From Prevotellaceae bacterium (GTDB lineage Bacteria; Bacteroidota; Bacteroidia; Bacteroidales; UBA932), in assembly GCA_031285695.1 (NCBI GenBank), contig JAITVR010000087.1:1-5318 (forward strand): a stretch of DNA of 5,318 nt, given 5' to 3'. The notes under the pieces were generated by a model that saw only the letters and a list, made by a program, of their open reading frames with translations, had not been told where the DNA came from and searched no databases. How positions within the stretch are numbered: position 1 is the stretch's first letter; every line of letters begins with the position of its first letter. Position numbers and translations under genes: made by a program. Of this stretch, positions 1 through 5,318 are shown one piece after another.

Positions 1-1050
1 GATACGGCAAGTTTTTTGCGCAATTTATTGGCGCATAACGAGGGTCGCAACTGGAGTTTGGGTGGTGGTTTGAGTGGTGACGGTTACTACTGGGGGCACT
101 TGGATATTACCAATAACGTAGTGTTTAACTACGGTGGTCGTGCAACCGATGGCGGTGCGCATGAGGTTAACTTCGTGAACAACTACTACAAAGAAGGAAA
201 CAGCAGCACTCGCAGCAGAATGCTTAGGGCTCAGCACGAGGGAGTAGGTTTGGGTACTCAAAAGTACTACTACAGGGGTAACGTATTAGAGCGCTACAGA
301 AGTGAAACGGGCTATAGCATAGAGTGTGATGGTATTACCAACCAGCTATGTGGCTACTCTGACCAGTGGGATGCTTCTGAAACAAGGTACACCGCAACGG
401 TGGATGAGCCTTTCTTTCCCTCATACGCCACGGTGCTTACCGCTAACCATGCTTTTAAAAATGTTATTTCAGATTGCGGTGCAAGCATGCCAGCCCTCGA
501 TGAGCACGATTTGCGCGTTGCGCTTGAGGCTCGCGATGGCACGTGGAAGTACAAGGGAAGTTATACCGGCAAGTGGGGCATTCCCGACCACCACCTTGAT
601 GTAGGCGGCTACGAAAACTACGACACCATTACCCTCAACCTTGACGAATTTGATACCGACCGCGATGGTTTGCCCAACTGGTGGGAGGTAGAGGTTAGTA
701 AAACTAATCCAAAAGGAGCAGTTGGCGACTTTACCGAAACCAACACTGACCCCGATAATGACGGAATGACGCACATGGAGCGCTACTTAGAGTTTATGGC
801 TACGCCGAACTTTGCTACCAAAGCAAATAGCGCAATAGCCATTGAGCTGAGCCAGTACACGCGCGGCTACACCAAGTCGCCGGTGTACTCGGTGGTTGCA
901 AACGGCGATGGCGCTGTGGTCATCAACGGAAATTATGCGCGCTTCACTCCCGCCGCCGATTTCAAAGGTGTTACCTACTTTACCTTCAAGGTAAAAGATG
1001 CCGATGGCGACGAAATGACGCGCAAAGTAGCCGTTAGAGTGCGCGAGTAG
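1..1050 (+). CDS. Pectate lyase family 1-like protein, C-terminal part (5' end outside window)
   Basis: The frame is open from base 1, so this is the last 349 residues of a longer secreted enzyme. A TTG at 16 is an internal leucine codon, not a start. Residues 1-205 resemble the beta-helix of PL1 pectate lyases, which cleave polygalacturonate by Ca2+-dependent beta-elimination: an AHNEGRN segment near residue 11, repeated 'TNNVVFNYG' and 'VNFVNNYYKEG' strands, and a GGRATDGG turn at 45-52. I cannot assign the catalytic arginine with confidence. Residues 218-229 (DTDRDGLPNWWE) and 250-260 (DPDNDG...E) are two aspartate-rich calcium-type loops like those in thrombospondin type 3 or dockerin-like modules, common behind Bacteroidota pectate lyases. 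Residues about 280-348 look like a cadherin/Ig-like beta-sandwich. No type IX secretion sorting domain is seen at the C-terminus. A terminator follows 25 bases after the stop. AGA/AGG arginine codons cluster in the first 130 codons. Confidence 0.85.
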   Translation, partial: DTASFLRNLLAHNEGRNWSLGGGLSGDGYYWGHLDITNNVVFNYGGRATDGGAHEVNFVNNYYKEGNSSTRSRMLRAQHEGVGLGTQKYYYRGNVLERYRSETGYSIECDGITNQLCGYSDQWDASETRYTATVDEPFFPSYATVLTANHAFKNVISDCGASMPALDEHDLRVALEARDGTWKYKGSYTGKWGIPDHHLDVGGYENYDTITLNLDEFDTDRDGLPNWWEVEVSKTNPKGAVGDFTETNTDPDNDGMTHMERYLEFMATPNFATKANSAIAIELSQYTRGYTKSPVYSVVANGDGAVVINGNYARFTPAADFKGVTYFTFKVKDADGDEMTRKVAVRVRE

Positions 1051-1075
1051 CTTTTTAGCTAAATAAATTTTTACG

Positions 1076-1112
1076 ATAAGAGGCGCGAAAGGTAGCGCCT
1101 CTTATTTTTTTT
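1076..1112 (+). terminator. Intrinsic terminator after the pectate lyase gene
   Basis: A perfect 11-bp stem (1076-1086 with 1095-1105, GC-rich core GAGGCGC/GCGCCTC) closes an 8-base loop and runs directly into a T tract at 1105-1112. This is a textbook rho-independent terminator. It separates the lyase gene from the downstream pair. Confidence 0.93.
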
Positions 1113-1143
1113 GATACCTGTAAAAAAGTTAAAATTAACTTTA
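1110..1143 (+). promoter_or_regulatory. Possible Bacteroidota-type promoter for the DUF3826-like gene
   Basis: TAACTTTA at 1136-1143 matches seven of eight positions of the Bacteroidota -7 element TAnnTTTG, and TTTG at 1110-1113 lies 22 bases upstream, near the usual spacing for the -33 element. This would place the transcript start around 1150 and leave a leader of roughly 60 bases. The TTTG overlaps the T tract of the preceding terminator and the region is AT-rich, so a chance match is quite possible. Confidence 0.3.
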
Positions 1144-1191
1144 AACCCAAGCCATTTTTTCAAGTCTAACCCAAGATATTATTAAACCCAA
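1141..1191 (+). repeat. Three direct copies of an AACCCAA motif in the leader region
   Basis: TTAAACCCAA occurs exactly at 1141-1150 and 1182-1191, 41 bases apart. A variant, TCTAACCCAA, lies between them at 1165-1174. The first copy overlaps the proposed -7 element and the last ends 20 bases before the start codon at 1212. These could be regulator binding sites or unstructured leader sequence. The local A richness means chance cannot be excluded. Confidence 0.5.
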
Positions 1192-1211
1192 AAAACAAAA
1201 TTCAGAAAAAA

Positions 1212-1868
1212 ATGAAGCTACGTTTTCTTGCTCTCGCCATGTGCGCCTTTTCGTTTGCGCAGGCGCAAAATGTTCAATCTGCTGCCGAGGCTGAGGCCGC
1301 CTACCTAAAGGTAGTTACCGGTCGCGCCGCCAAAATTGTAGAAAAAATTGGCCTTAACGACACCGCAAAATTTACCCGCGTGTGCAGCATTATTGCCTTT
1401 CAATACCGCGACCTAAACGCCATTCACGATGAGCGCAATGCCGCCCTTGCTACGCTGAAAAAAGATACCGTATCCACCGACAAAGAAGCAAAAATCAAAG
1501 CTGCCGAAAACACCGCCGATGCCAAGCTGTACGCGCTGCACTGCGCCTACGTTGGCAAGCTTTTGAGCGAGCTTACGCCCGAGCAGGTAGAGCAGGTAAA
1601 AGACGGCATGACCTACGGCGTAGCGCCGCTTACCTACCGCGTGCACTTGGAAATGATACCCACCCTTACCGAGGCGCAAAAGCGCTACATGTGGGCTGCG
1701 CTGTGCGAAGCGCGCGAGCACGCCATGGACGCCGAATCGAGCGAAAAAAAGCACTGGTGGTTTGGTAAGTACAAAGGTCGCATCAACAACTACCTAGCCA
1801 AAGAAGGTTACGACCTAAAAAAGGAGCGCGTGGAGTGGGGCAAGCGCGAAGCCGCAAAGAAAAAATAA
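1212..1868 (+). CDS. Exported DUF3826-like helical protein of unknown function
   Basis: 218 residues. The ATG at 1212 follows an A-rich tract (no Shine-Dalgarno) and opens a Sec signal peptide: MKLR, a hydrophobic stretch, then AQA or AQAQ as cleavage site near residues 18-19. Cys11 lies in LAMC, a poor lipobox, so a lipoprotein is unlikely. The mature part is charged and looks almost all helical. By recall it matches DUF3826, a Bacteroidota family often found near pectin-degrading genes: the 'KDGMTYG' segment (130-136), 'SSEKKHWWFGKYKGRINNYL' (176-195) and 'GYDLKK' (199-204) are the recognisable parts. Two LTxxQ motifs occur, L121-Q125 and L152-Q156, reminiscent of the Spy/CpxP periplasmic chaperones. 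Mature cysteines are at 58, 111 and 165. No catalytic function is known to me for this family. It lies 90 bases upstream of the large enzyme gene with no terminator between, so co-transcription is likely. Arginine codons are all CGN, unlike the first part of the upstream lyase gene. Confidence 0.85.
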   Translation: MKLRFLALAMCAFSFAQAQNVQSAAEAEAAYLKVVTGRAAKIVEKIGLNDTAKFTRVCSIIAFQYRDLNAIHDERNAALATLKKDTVSTDKEAKIKAAENTADAKLYALHCAYVGKLLSELTPEQVEQVKDGMTYGVAPLTYRVHLEMIPTLTEAQKRYMWAALCEAREHAMDAESSEKKHWWFGKYKGRINNYLAKEGYDLKKERVEWGKREAAKKK

Positions 1869-1871
1869 ACG

Positions 1872-1941
1872 GACATGCGAATTTTTGACATGCGATGTGC
1901 GAAAATTTCTGTCGCATATCGCATGTCGAGCATCGCAAGTC
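1872..1941. repeat. Hairpin made of four copies of GACATGCGA-type element
   Basis: Two direct copies, GACATGCGA at 1872-1880 and GACATGCGAT at 1887-1896, are followed by two inverted copies, ATCGCATGTC at 1918-1927 and ATCGCAAGTC at 1932-1941. The inner pair forms a perfect 10-bp stem that continues through one G-T wobble and five more pairs (1898-1902 with 1912-1916) around a 9-base loop. The outer copies can form competing stems. No T tract follows, so it is not a standard terminator; it may be an mRNA-stability element or a copy of a dispersed palindromic repeat. It fills most of the spacer between the DUF3826-like gene and the large enzyme gene. Confidence 0.8.
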
Positions 1942-1958
1942 ATTATCAACTACAAATT

Positions 1959-4900
1959 ATGAATTGTAAATTATTTCTCGTCGCAGCGCTGCTACTTCCC
2001 GTAGCCTTGCTTGCGCAAAAAAAACCGCAGCCACCGCGCGCCATCGAGGTGCGTGGCGAGGCGCTTACCTACACCGCCGACGAGCGCGGCAACCGCGTTC
2101 CCGATTTTTCGTACGCAGGCTACATGGCCGGCGAGCAGGAAATTCCCATGGCCACCGTGCGCGCGCGCGTGCAGCCCATGAGCGGCGATGCCACCGCAAC
2201 CATTCAAGCCGCCTTGGATTACGTGGCTACTTTGCCCGTAGATAAAAACGGCCTGCGTGGCGCAGTGCTGCTAGCTGAAGGTACGTACAACGTAGAGGGC
2301 GCGCTGCGCATGAACGCTAGCGGCGTGGTGCTGCGCGGCAGCGGCGTGGGAAAAACTATTGTGGTGGGTGCAGGCACCGACCGCCAAACGCTGATTTCTC
2401 TTGCCGGAAAAAAGGACAGAATTTTTTCTAAAGACACCGTAAAAATTGCCGATGCCTACCTTCCGGTAAATTCAATGAAAATCCGCGTAGCGAAAAATGC
2501 CTTTAAAGTTGGCGACAACGTGCAGGTGCACCGCCCCAGCACTGCCGAATGGATAAAGGCGCTGCGCAACACTGAAGAATTTGGTGGCGGTCTGGCCGTT
2601 TTAGGTTGGAAGCCGGGCAACATCGATATTTTTTGGGACAGAAAAGTTACCGCCGTTAGCGGCGACACCATTACCATCGATGCGCCTATTACCACCGCCA
2701 TTGATACCGCTTTTGGCGGCGGCTTTGTGTGCGCCTACACGTGGAAGGGGCGCGTAAGCAACGTGGGTATTGAAAACCTCACGCTGCAATCCGCCTACGA
2801 TGAGAAAAATAAAAAGGACGAAGCGCACCGCTGGATGGCCGTTGTGGTAGAAAATGCGCAGGATATTTGGGTGCGTCAAGTCAACTTCAAGCACTTTGCA
2901 GGCTCGGCGGTGGCCATTTTGGAAACTGCCAAGCGCGCCACTGTGGAGGATTGTAAATCGCTTGAACCCGTTTCGGAAATTGCCAACGAGCGTCGCAACT
3001 CGTTTTACACCACCGGCACGCAGTCGCTCTTTTTGCGCTGCTACGCAGAGTACGGCATGCACGATTTTGCCGTAGGCTACTGCGCCGCAGGCCCCATTGT
3101 CTTTGTGCAGTGCGAGTCGCACTTGGCGCACAACCACAGCGGCACCATTGACTCTTGGGCCTCGGGCGTGCTGCTCGATGTGGTAAGCGTTGACGGCAAT
3201 GCGCTGGGTTTTCCCTTTCGCGGGCAAAACAACCAAGGTGCAGGTTGGACAGCTGCCAACAGCATGCTGTGGCAGTGCTCGGCTGCTAAAATATACAACG
3301 AGGCTCCGCCTACGGCAAAAAGCTGGTCGGTGGGCTCGTGGGCGCAGTTTATTGGCTACGGTTCATGGGAATCGTCCAACAGCCACGTGAAGCCGCGCAG
3401 CCTGTACACCGCGCAGCTATCGGCACGCTTGGGTAAGGATATGTCGGGCCGCACGCAGGTTATCAGCTTGGGTTCGGAGCCCAGCACCAGCCCCACGGTG
3501 GCGCAGGCGTTGGCCTTAACGGCTGAGGCATGGGAGCCTTTGCAAACGCTTTCTGCTTGGATTGACAGCGCAGCGCGCCGCAACCCCATTTCGCTTGATG
3601 TTTCTTCTTCTTCAGTAAAAGAAATTGCGGCTGTTGCTGCTACCGAAAAGAAGTCTTCGCTTCCTGCCATTGAAGTAAAAAACGGCTGGATGGTGCGCAG
3701 CAATGTGCCTATGCTGGGTAGCCGTATTAATGTGTCGTGGTGGAGCGGCAGCACCAAGCCCAACTTTATAAAAACCGCGCGCCGTGCCTACCACATTACG
3801 CGCTACGTGCCCGGTCGCACCGGTACCGGCTACACCGACGATTTGAATGAGCTAACCGACATTATGCTCGACAAAAAAATAGTGGGTGTGGAGTACTGCT
3901 ACGCGCTGTGGTACGACCGCAGACGCGACGACCACGAGCGTATTCGCCGCATGGACGGCGAAACTTGGGCGCCCTTTTACGAGCTGCCCTTTGCCCGCAC
4001 CGGTGGCAATGATTTGGCGTGGGACGGCCTAAGTAAGTACGACCTTACGAAGTACAACCCTTGGTACTGGTCGCGCCTAAGGCAGTTCTCCGATTTGGCG
4101 GACGAAAAAAATCTGCTGCTCATTTACCAGCACTACCACCAGCACAACATTATTGAGGCGGGTGCGCACTGGGCCGACTTTCCTTGGCGCACGGCCAACA
4201 ACGTAAACGGTACGCCCTTTGCCGAGCCCACGCACTACGCAGGCGACAAGCGCATATTCTTTGCCGAGCAGTTTTACGATGTAAGCAAGCCCGAGTACCG
4301 TGCGCTGCACGAGGCGTACATTCGCAAAAGCTTAGATAACTTTGCCGGCAATGGCAGCACGCTGCACTTCATCAGCGCAGAATATACCGGCCCGCTGCAC
4401 TTTGTGCAGTTTTGGATTGATGTAATTGCTGCATGGGAAAAAGAAACCGGCAAAAAAGTGTTGATAGGCCTAAGCACCACCAAAGATGTGCAGGATTCCA
4501 TTTTGGCCGACCCCAAGCGCGCTGCGGTAGTTGATGTGATTGACATTCGCTACTGGCACTACCAGAATGATGGTACCGCGTATGAGCCCAAGGGCGGACT
4601 AAGCATGGCGCCGCGCCAGCATGCACGCCAGCTTAAGCCCAAAAGTTCCTCGTTTGAGCAGACTTACCGCGCGGTAAGCGAGTACCGCAAGGCCTTCCCC
4701 GGCAAGGCTGTAGTATATTCGGCTGAGTACGGTGGTAGCTTTGCCTGGGCTGAGTTTATGGCAGGCGGTTCGCTGGCCAACATTTCGGTAAGAAACAAAG
4801 AATTCTTAACCGCCGCCACAGGCATGCAGCCCACCCAAGAGGGCGCCAATCTTGTGCTGAGCAACGCCGCCGGCGAGCGCATTGTTTACGCTGCCAACGG

Positions 4901-5069
4901 CGCAGTATCGTTGGATTTGACGGCGCTCAGCGGTAAGTACACCGCGCAGTGGATTAACCCCAAAAGCGGCGAGCTGTACAAAAAGCCGCAGGCGGTAAAA
5001 GGCGGCAGCAAGGTGGACCTAAAAAGCCCCGAAGCCGGCGTAAGCGTGCTGTGGCTAAAGAAGAAGTAA
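1959..5069 (+). CDS. Large secreted two-module protein: pectate-lyase-like beta-helix plus DUF6298-like glycosidase-type region
   Basis: 1036 residues from the ATG at 1959, chosen because it directly precedes a good signal peptide (MNCK, hydrophobic LFLVAALLLPVALLA, cleavage near 19-20). An in-frame ATG at 1875 would add 28 residues coded by repeat DNA and bury the signal. Residues about 70-500 look like a right-handed parallel beta-helix of the pectate-lyase-like superfamily: an ATIQAALDY entry segment (80-88), 'GVVLRGSGVGKTIVV' (122-136), and later strands such as 'VSNVGIENLTLQS' (267-279) and 'CAAGPIVFVQCES' (375-387). A helical stretch and a Ser/Ala/Lys-rich linker (about 547-572) follow. 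Residues about 573-947 recall DUF6298 and are compatible with a (beta/alpha)8 hydrolase: 'IYQHYHQHNI' (722-731), 'AEYTGPLHFVQFW' with Glu808, 'VIDIRYWHY' (860-868) and 'SAEYGGS' with Glu923. Glu808 is my best candidate acid/base residue. Residues 973-1034 resemble the small beta-sandwich ending GH140-like enzymes. I infer action on plant cell-wall polysaccharide; neither reaction nor substrate can be read from sequence. No type IX sorting domain is seen. Confidence 0.82.
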   Translation: MNCKLFLVAALLLPVALLAQKKPQPPRAIEVRGEALTYTADERGNRVPDFSYAGYMAGEQEIPMATVRARVQPMSGDATATIQAALDYVATLPVDKNGLRGAVLLAEGTYNVEGALRMNASGVVLRGSGVGKTIVVGAGTDRQTLISLAGKKDRIFSKDTVKIADAYLPVNSMKIRVAKNAFKVGDNVQVHRPSTAEWIKALRNTEEFGGGLAVLGWKPGNIDIFWDRKVTAVSGDTITIDAPITTAIDTAFGGGFVCAYTWKGRVSNVGIENLTLQSAYDEKNKKDEAHRWMAVVVENAQDIWVRQVNFKHFAGSAVAILETAKRATVEDCKSLEPVSEIANERRNSFYTTGTQSLFLRCYAEYGMHDFAVGYCAAGPIVFVQCESHLAHNHSGTIDSWASGVLLDVVSVDGNALGFPFRGQNNQGAGWTAANSMLWQCSAAKIYNEAPPTAKSWSVGSWAQFIGYGSWESSNSHVKPRSLYTAQLSARLGKDMSGRTQVISLGSEPSTSPTVAQALALTAEAWEPLQTLSAWIDSAARRNPISLDVSSSSVKEIAAVAATEKKSSLPAIEVKNGWMVRSNVPMLGSRINVSWWSGSTKPNFIKTARRAYHITRYVPGRTGTGYTDDLNELTDIMLDKKIVGVEYCYALWYDRRRDDHERIRRMDGETWAPFYELPFARTGGNDLAWDGLSKYDLTKYNPWYWSRLRQFSDLADEKNLLLIYQHYHQHNIIEAGAHWADFPWRTANNVNGTPFAEPTHYAGDKRIFFAEQFYDVSKPEYRALHEAYIRKSLDNFAGNGSTLHFISAEYTGPLHFVQFWIDVIAAWEKETGKKVLIGLSTTKDVQDSILADPKRAAVVDVIDIRYWHYQNDGTAYEPKGGLSMAPRQHARQLKPKSSSFEQTYRAVSEYRKAFPGKAVVYSAEYGGSFAWAEFMAGGSLANISVRNKEFLTAATGMQPTQEGANLVLSNAAGERIVYAANGAVSLDLTALSGKYTAQWINPKSGELYKKPQAVKGGSKVDLKSPEAGVSVLWLKKK

Positions 5070-5080
5070 GACACGCGCGT

Positions 5081-5184
5081 TGTCACCCTGAGCCTGTCGA
5101 ACCGAAGGTCGGCGGAGCCAACGGTGCGGCGGGGGTGCTTGGGGAAAATCCTACCCCACATGCTTCGACAGGCTCAGCATGACA
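5081..5184. repeat. Dispersed-type intergenic inverted repeat (GAGCCTGTCGAA family)
   Basis: The left arm at 5081-5101 and the reverse complement of the right arm at 5164-5184 agree at 19 of 21 positions, with TGAGCCTGTCGAA as the exact core. The 62-base interior is GC-rich and contains a short TGGGG/CCCCA hairpin at 5140-5158. From memory, TGAGCCTGTCGAA repeats recur in the intergenic spaces of many bacterial genomes, including Bacteroidota, so this is probably one copy of a multicopy family. It starts 12 bases after the stop codon of the large gene. It codes for nothing I can recognise. Confidence 0.82.
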
Positions 5185-5206
5185 GCCCACGAGTGATATA
5201 CGCAGC

Positions 5207-5247
5207 AAAAAAATCCCCGATGTTGAGGAAACATCGGGGATTTTTTT
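5207..5247. terminator. Symmetric, probably bidirectional intrinsic terminator
   Basis: A 12-bp stem, ATCCCCGATGTT at 5213-5224 with its complement at 5230-5241, closes a 5-base loop. It is flanked by A6 at 5207-5212 and T6 at 5242-5247, which extend the pairing to 18 bp. The T run suits termination of the + strand operon ending at 5069, and the A run would act as a T tract for transcription from the opposite side. Confidence 0.92.
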
Positions 5248-5264
5248 GTTTAAATCGATAGCCA

Positions 5265-5318
5265 CGTCATTGCGAACGAAGTGAAGCAATCTTACGCCAT
5301 GAGATTGCTTCGCTAAAC
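5265..5318. repeat. Start of a palindromic CGTCATTGCGAACGAAG-type repeat, cut by the window end
   Basis: CGTCATTGCGAACGAAGTGAAGCAATCT leads into a hairpin with GAAGCAATCT at 5283-5292 perfectly matching AGATTGCTTC at 5302-5311. From memory, this CGTCATTGCGA...GAAGCAATCT sequence is a very widespread intergenic palindrome in bacteria, normally closing with CGCAATGACG. Here the right arm is still incomplete at the window end, and its last bases (CGCTAAAC) do not follow the expected continuation, so the copy may be degenerate. No gene is visible. Confidence 0.7.

Noticed and set aside
16..18. TTG as start codon of the first gene
   Set aside because: The frame is open to base 1 and the residues before and after it continue the lyase fold, with no signal peptide following; it is an internal leucine.
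850..1050. Type IX secretion sorting domain at the end of the lyase
   Set aside because: The final residues look like a cadherin/Ig-like sandwich and I do not see the usual features of the sorting domain such as a late Gly-x-Tyr and a short basic tail.
1142..1191. CRISPR-like array formed by the AACCCAA copies
   Set aside because: The units are only 7-10 bases, the spacing is uneven (24 and 17) and no cas gene is present.
1212..1271. Lipoprotein signal in the DUF3826-like protein (Cys11)
   Set aside because: LAMC has methionine at the -1 position and the hydrophobic stretch continues past the cysteine to a better AQA cleavage site.
1887..1927. Hairpin as a terminator between the second and third genes
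   Set aside because: The stem is strong but is followed by GAGCATCGCAAG, with no T tract.
1875..1958. Upstream in-frame ATG as the start of the large gene
   Set aside because: The 28 extra residues are encoded by the palindromic repeat and would place a charged, non-signal segment before the signal peptide that begins at 1959.
2601..3236. 211-codon open frame on the - strand
   Set aside because: It lies wholly inside the large gene, opposite a well-supported beta-helix coding region, and its translation has no recognisable domain; GC-rich coding sequence often leaves such open frames.
4886..5289. Short - strand open frames over the end of the large gene and the 3' spacer
   Set aside because: They run through the inverted repeat and the terminator, so their translations reflect repeats rather than protein.

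Overview
This window looks like chromosomal DNA from a plant-polysaccharide-degrading member of the Bacteroidota. The evidence is the protein families present (a family 1 pectate lyase and two proteins resembling the Bacteroidota families DUF3826 and DUF6298), start codons preceded by A-rich tracts rather than Shine-Dalgarno sequences, and intergenic spaces filled with palindromic repeats. I see no rRNA, tRNA, CRISPR array, transposase or phage gene.

Layout, all genes on the + strand. Bases 1-1050 hold the 3' part of a pectate-lyase-like gene whose start lies outside the window. It ends in two aspartate-rich calcium-type loops and a small beta-sandwich-like module, and is followed by a clear intrinsic terminator at 1076-1112. 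The 161-base gap 1051-1211 also carries three direct copies of a short motif and a possible promoter. Bases 1212-1868 encode a 218-residue exported helical protein of the DUF3826 type, with two LTxxQ motifs. A 90-base spacer then carries a strong hairpin built from four copies of a 9-10-base element. Bases 1959-5069 encode a 1036-residue exported two-part protein: an N-terminal parallel beta-helix of pectate-lyase-like type, a low-complexity linker, and a C-terminal DUF6298-like region that resembles a glycoside-hydrolase barrel with a terminal beta-sandwich. Bases 5070-5318 contain no gene. They hold an inverted repeat, a symmetric terminator and the start of another palindromic repeat.

Working together: the three products look like part of a pectin or other plant cell-wall polysaccharide locus. 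The lyase would cut the polymer, the large protein would act on backbone or side chains with one or two active sites, and the small protein has no known activity. No SusC/SusD pair, sensor or transporter is present, so the full locus cannot be seen. The first gene is separated from the other two by a terminator; the second and third are probably one transcription unit.

The points most worth following are the possibly bifunctional uncharacterised enzyme, the Spy/CpxP-like LTxxQ motifs in the small protein, and the repeat cassette that appears to supply the start codon of the large gene.
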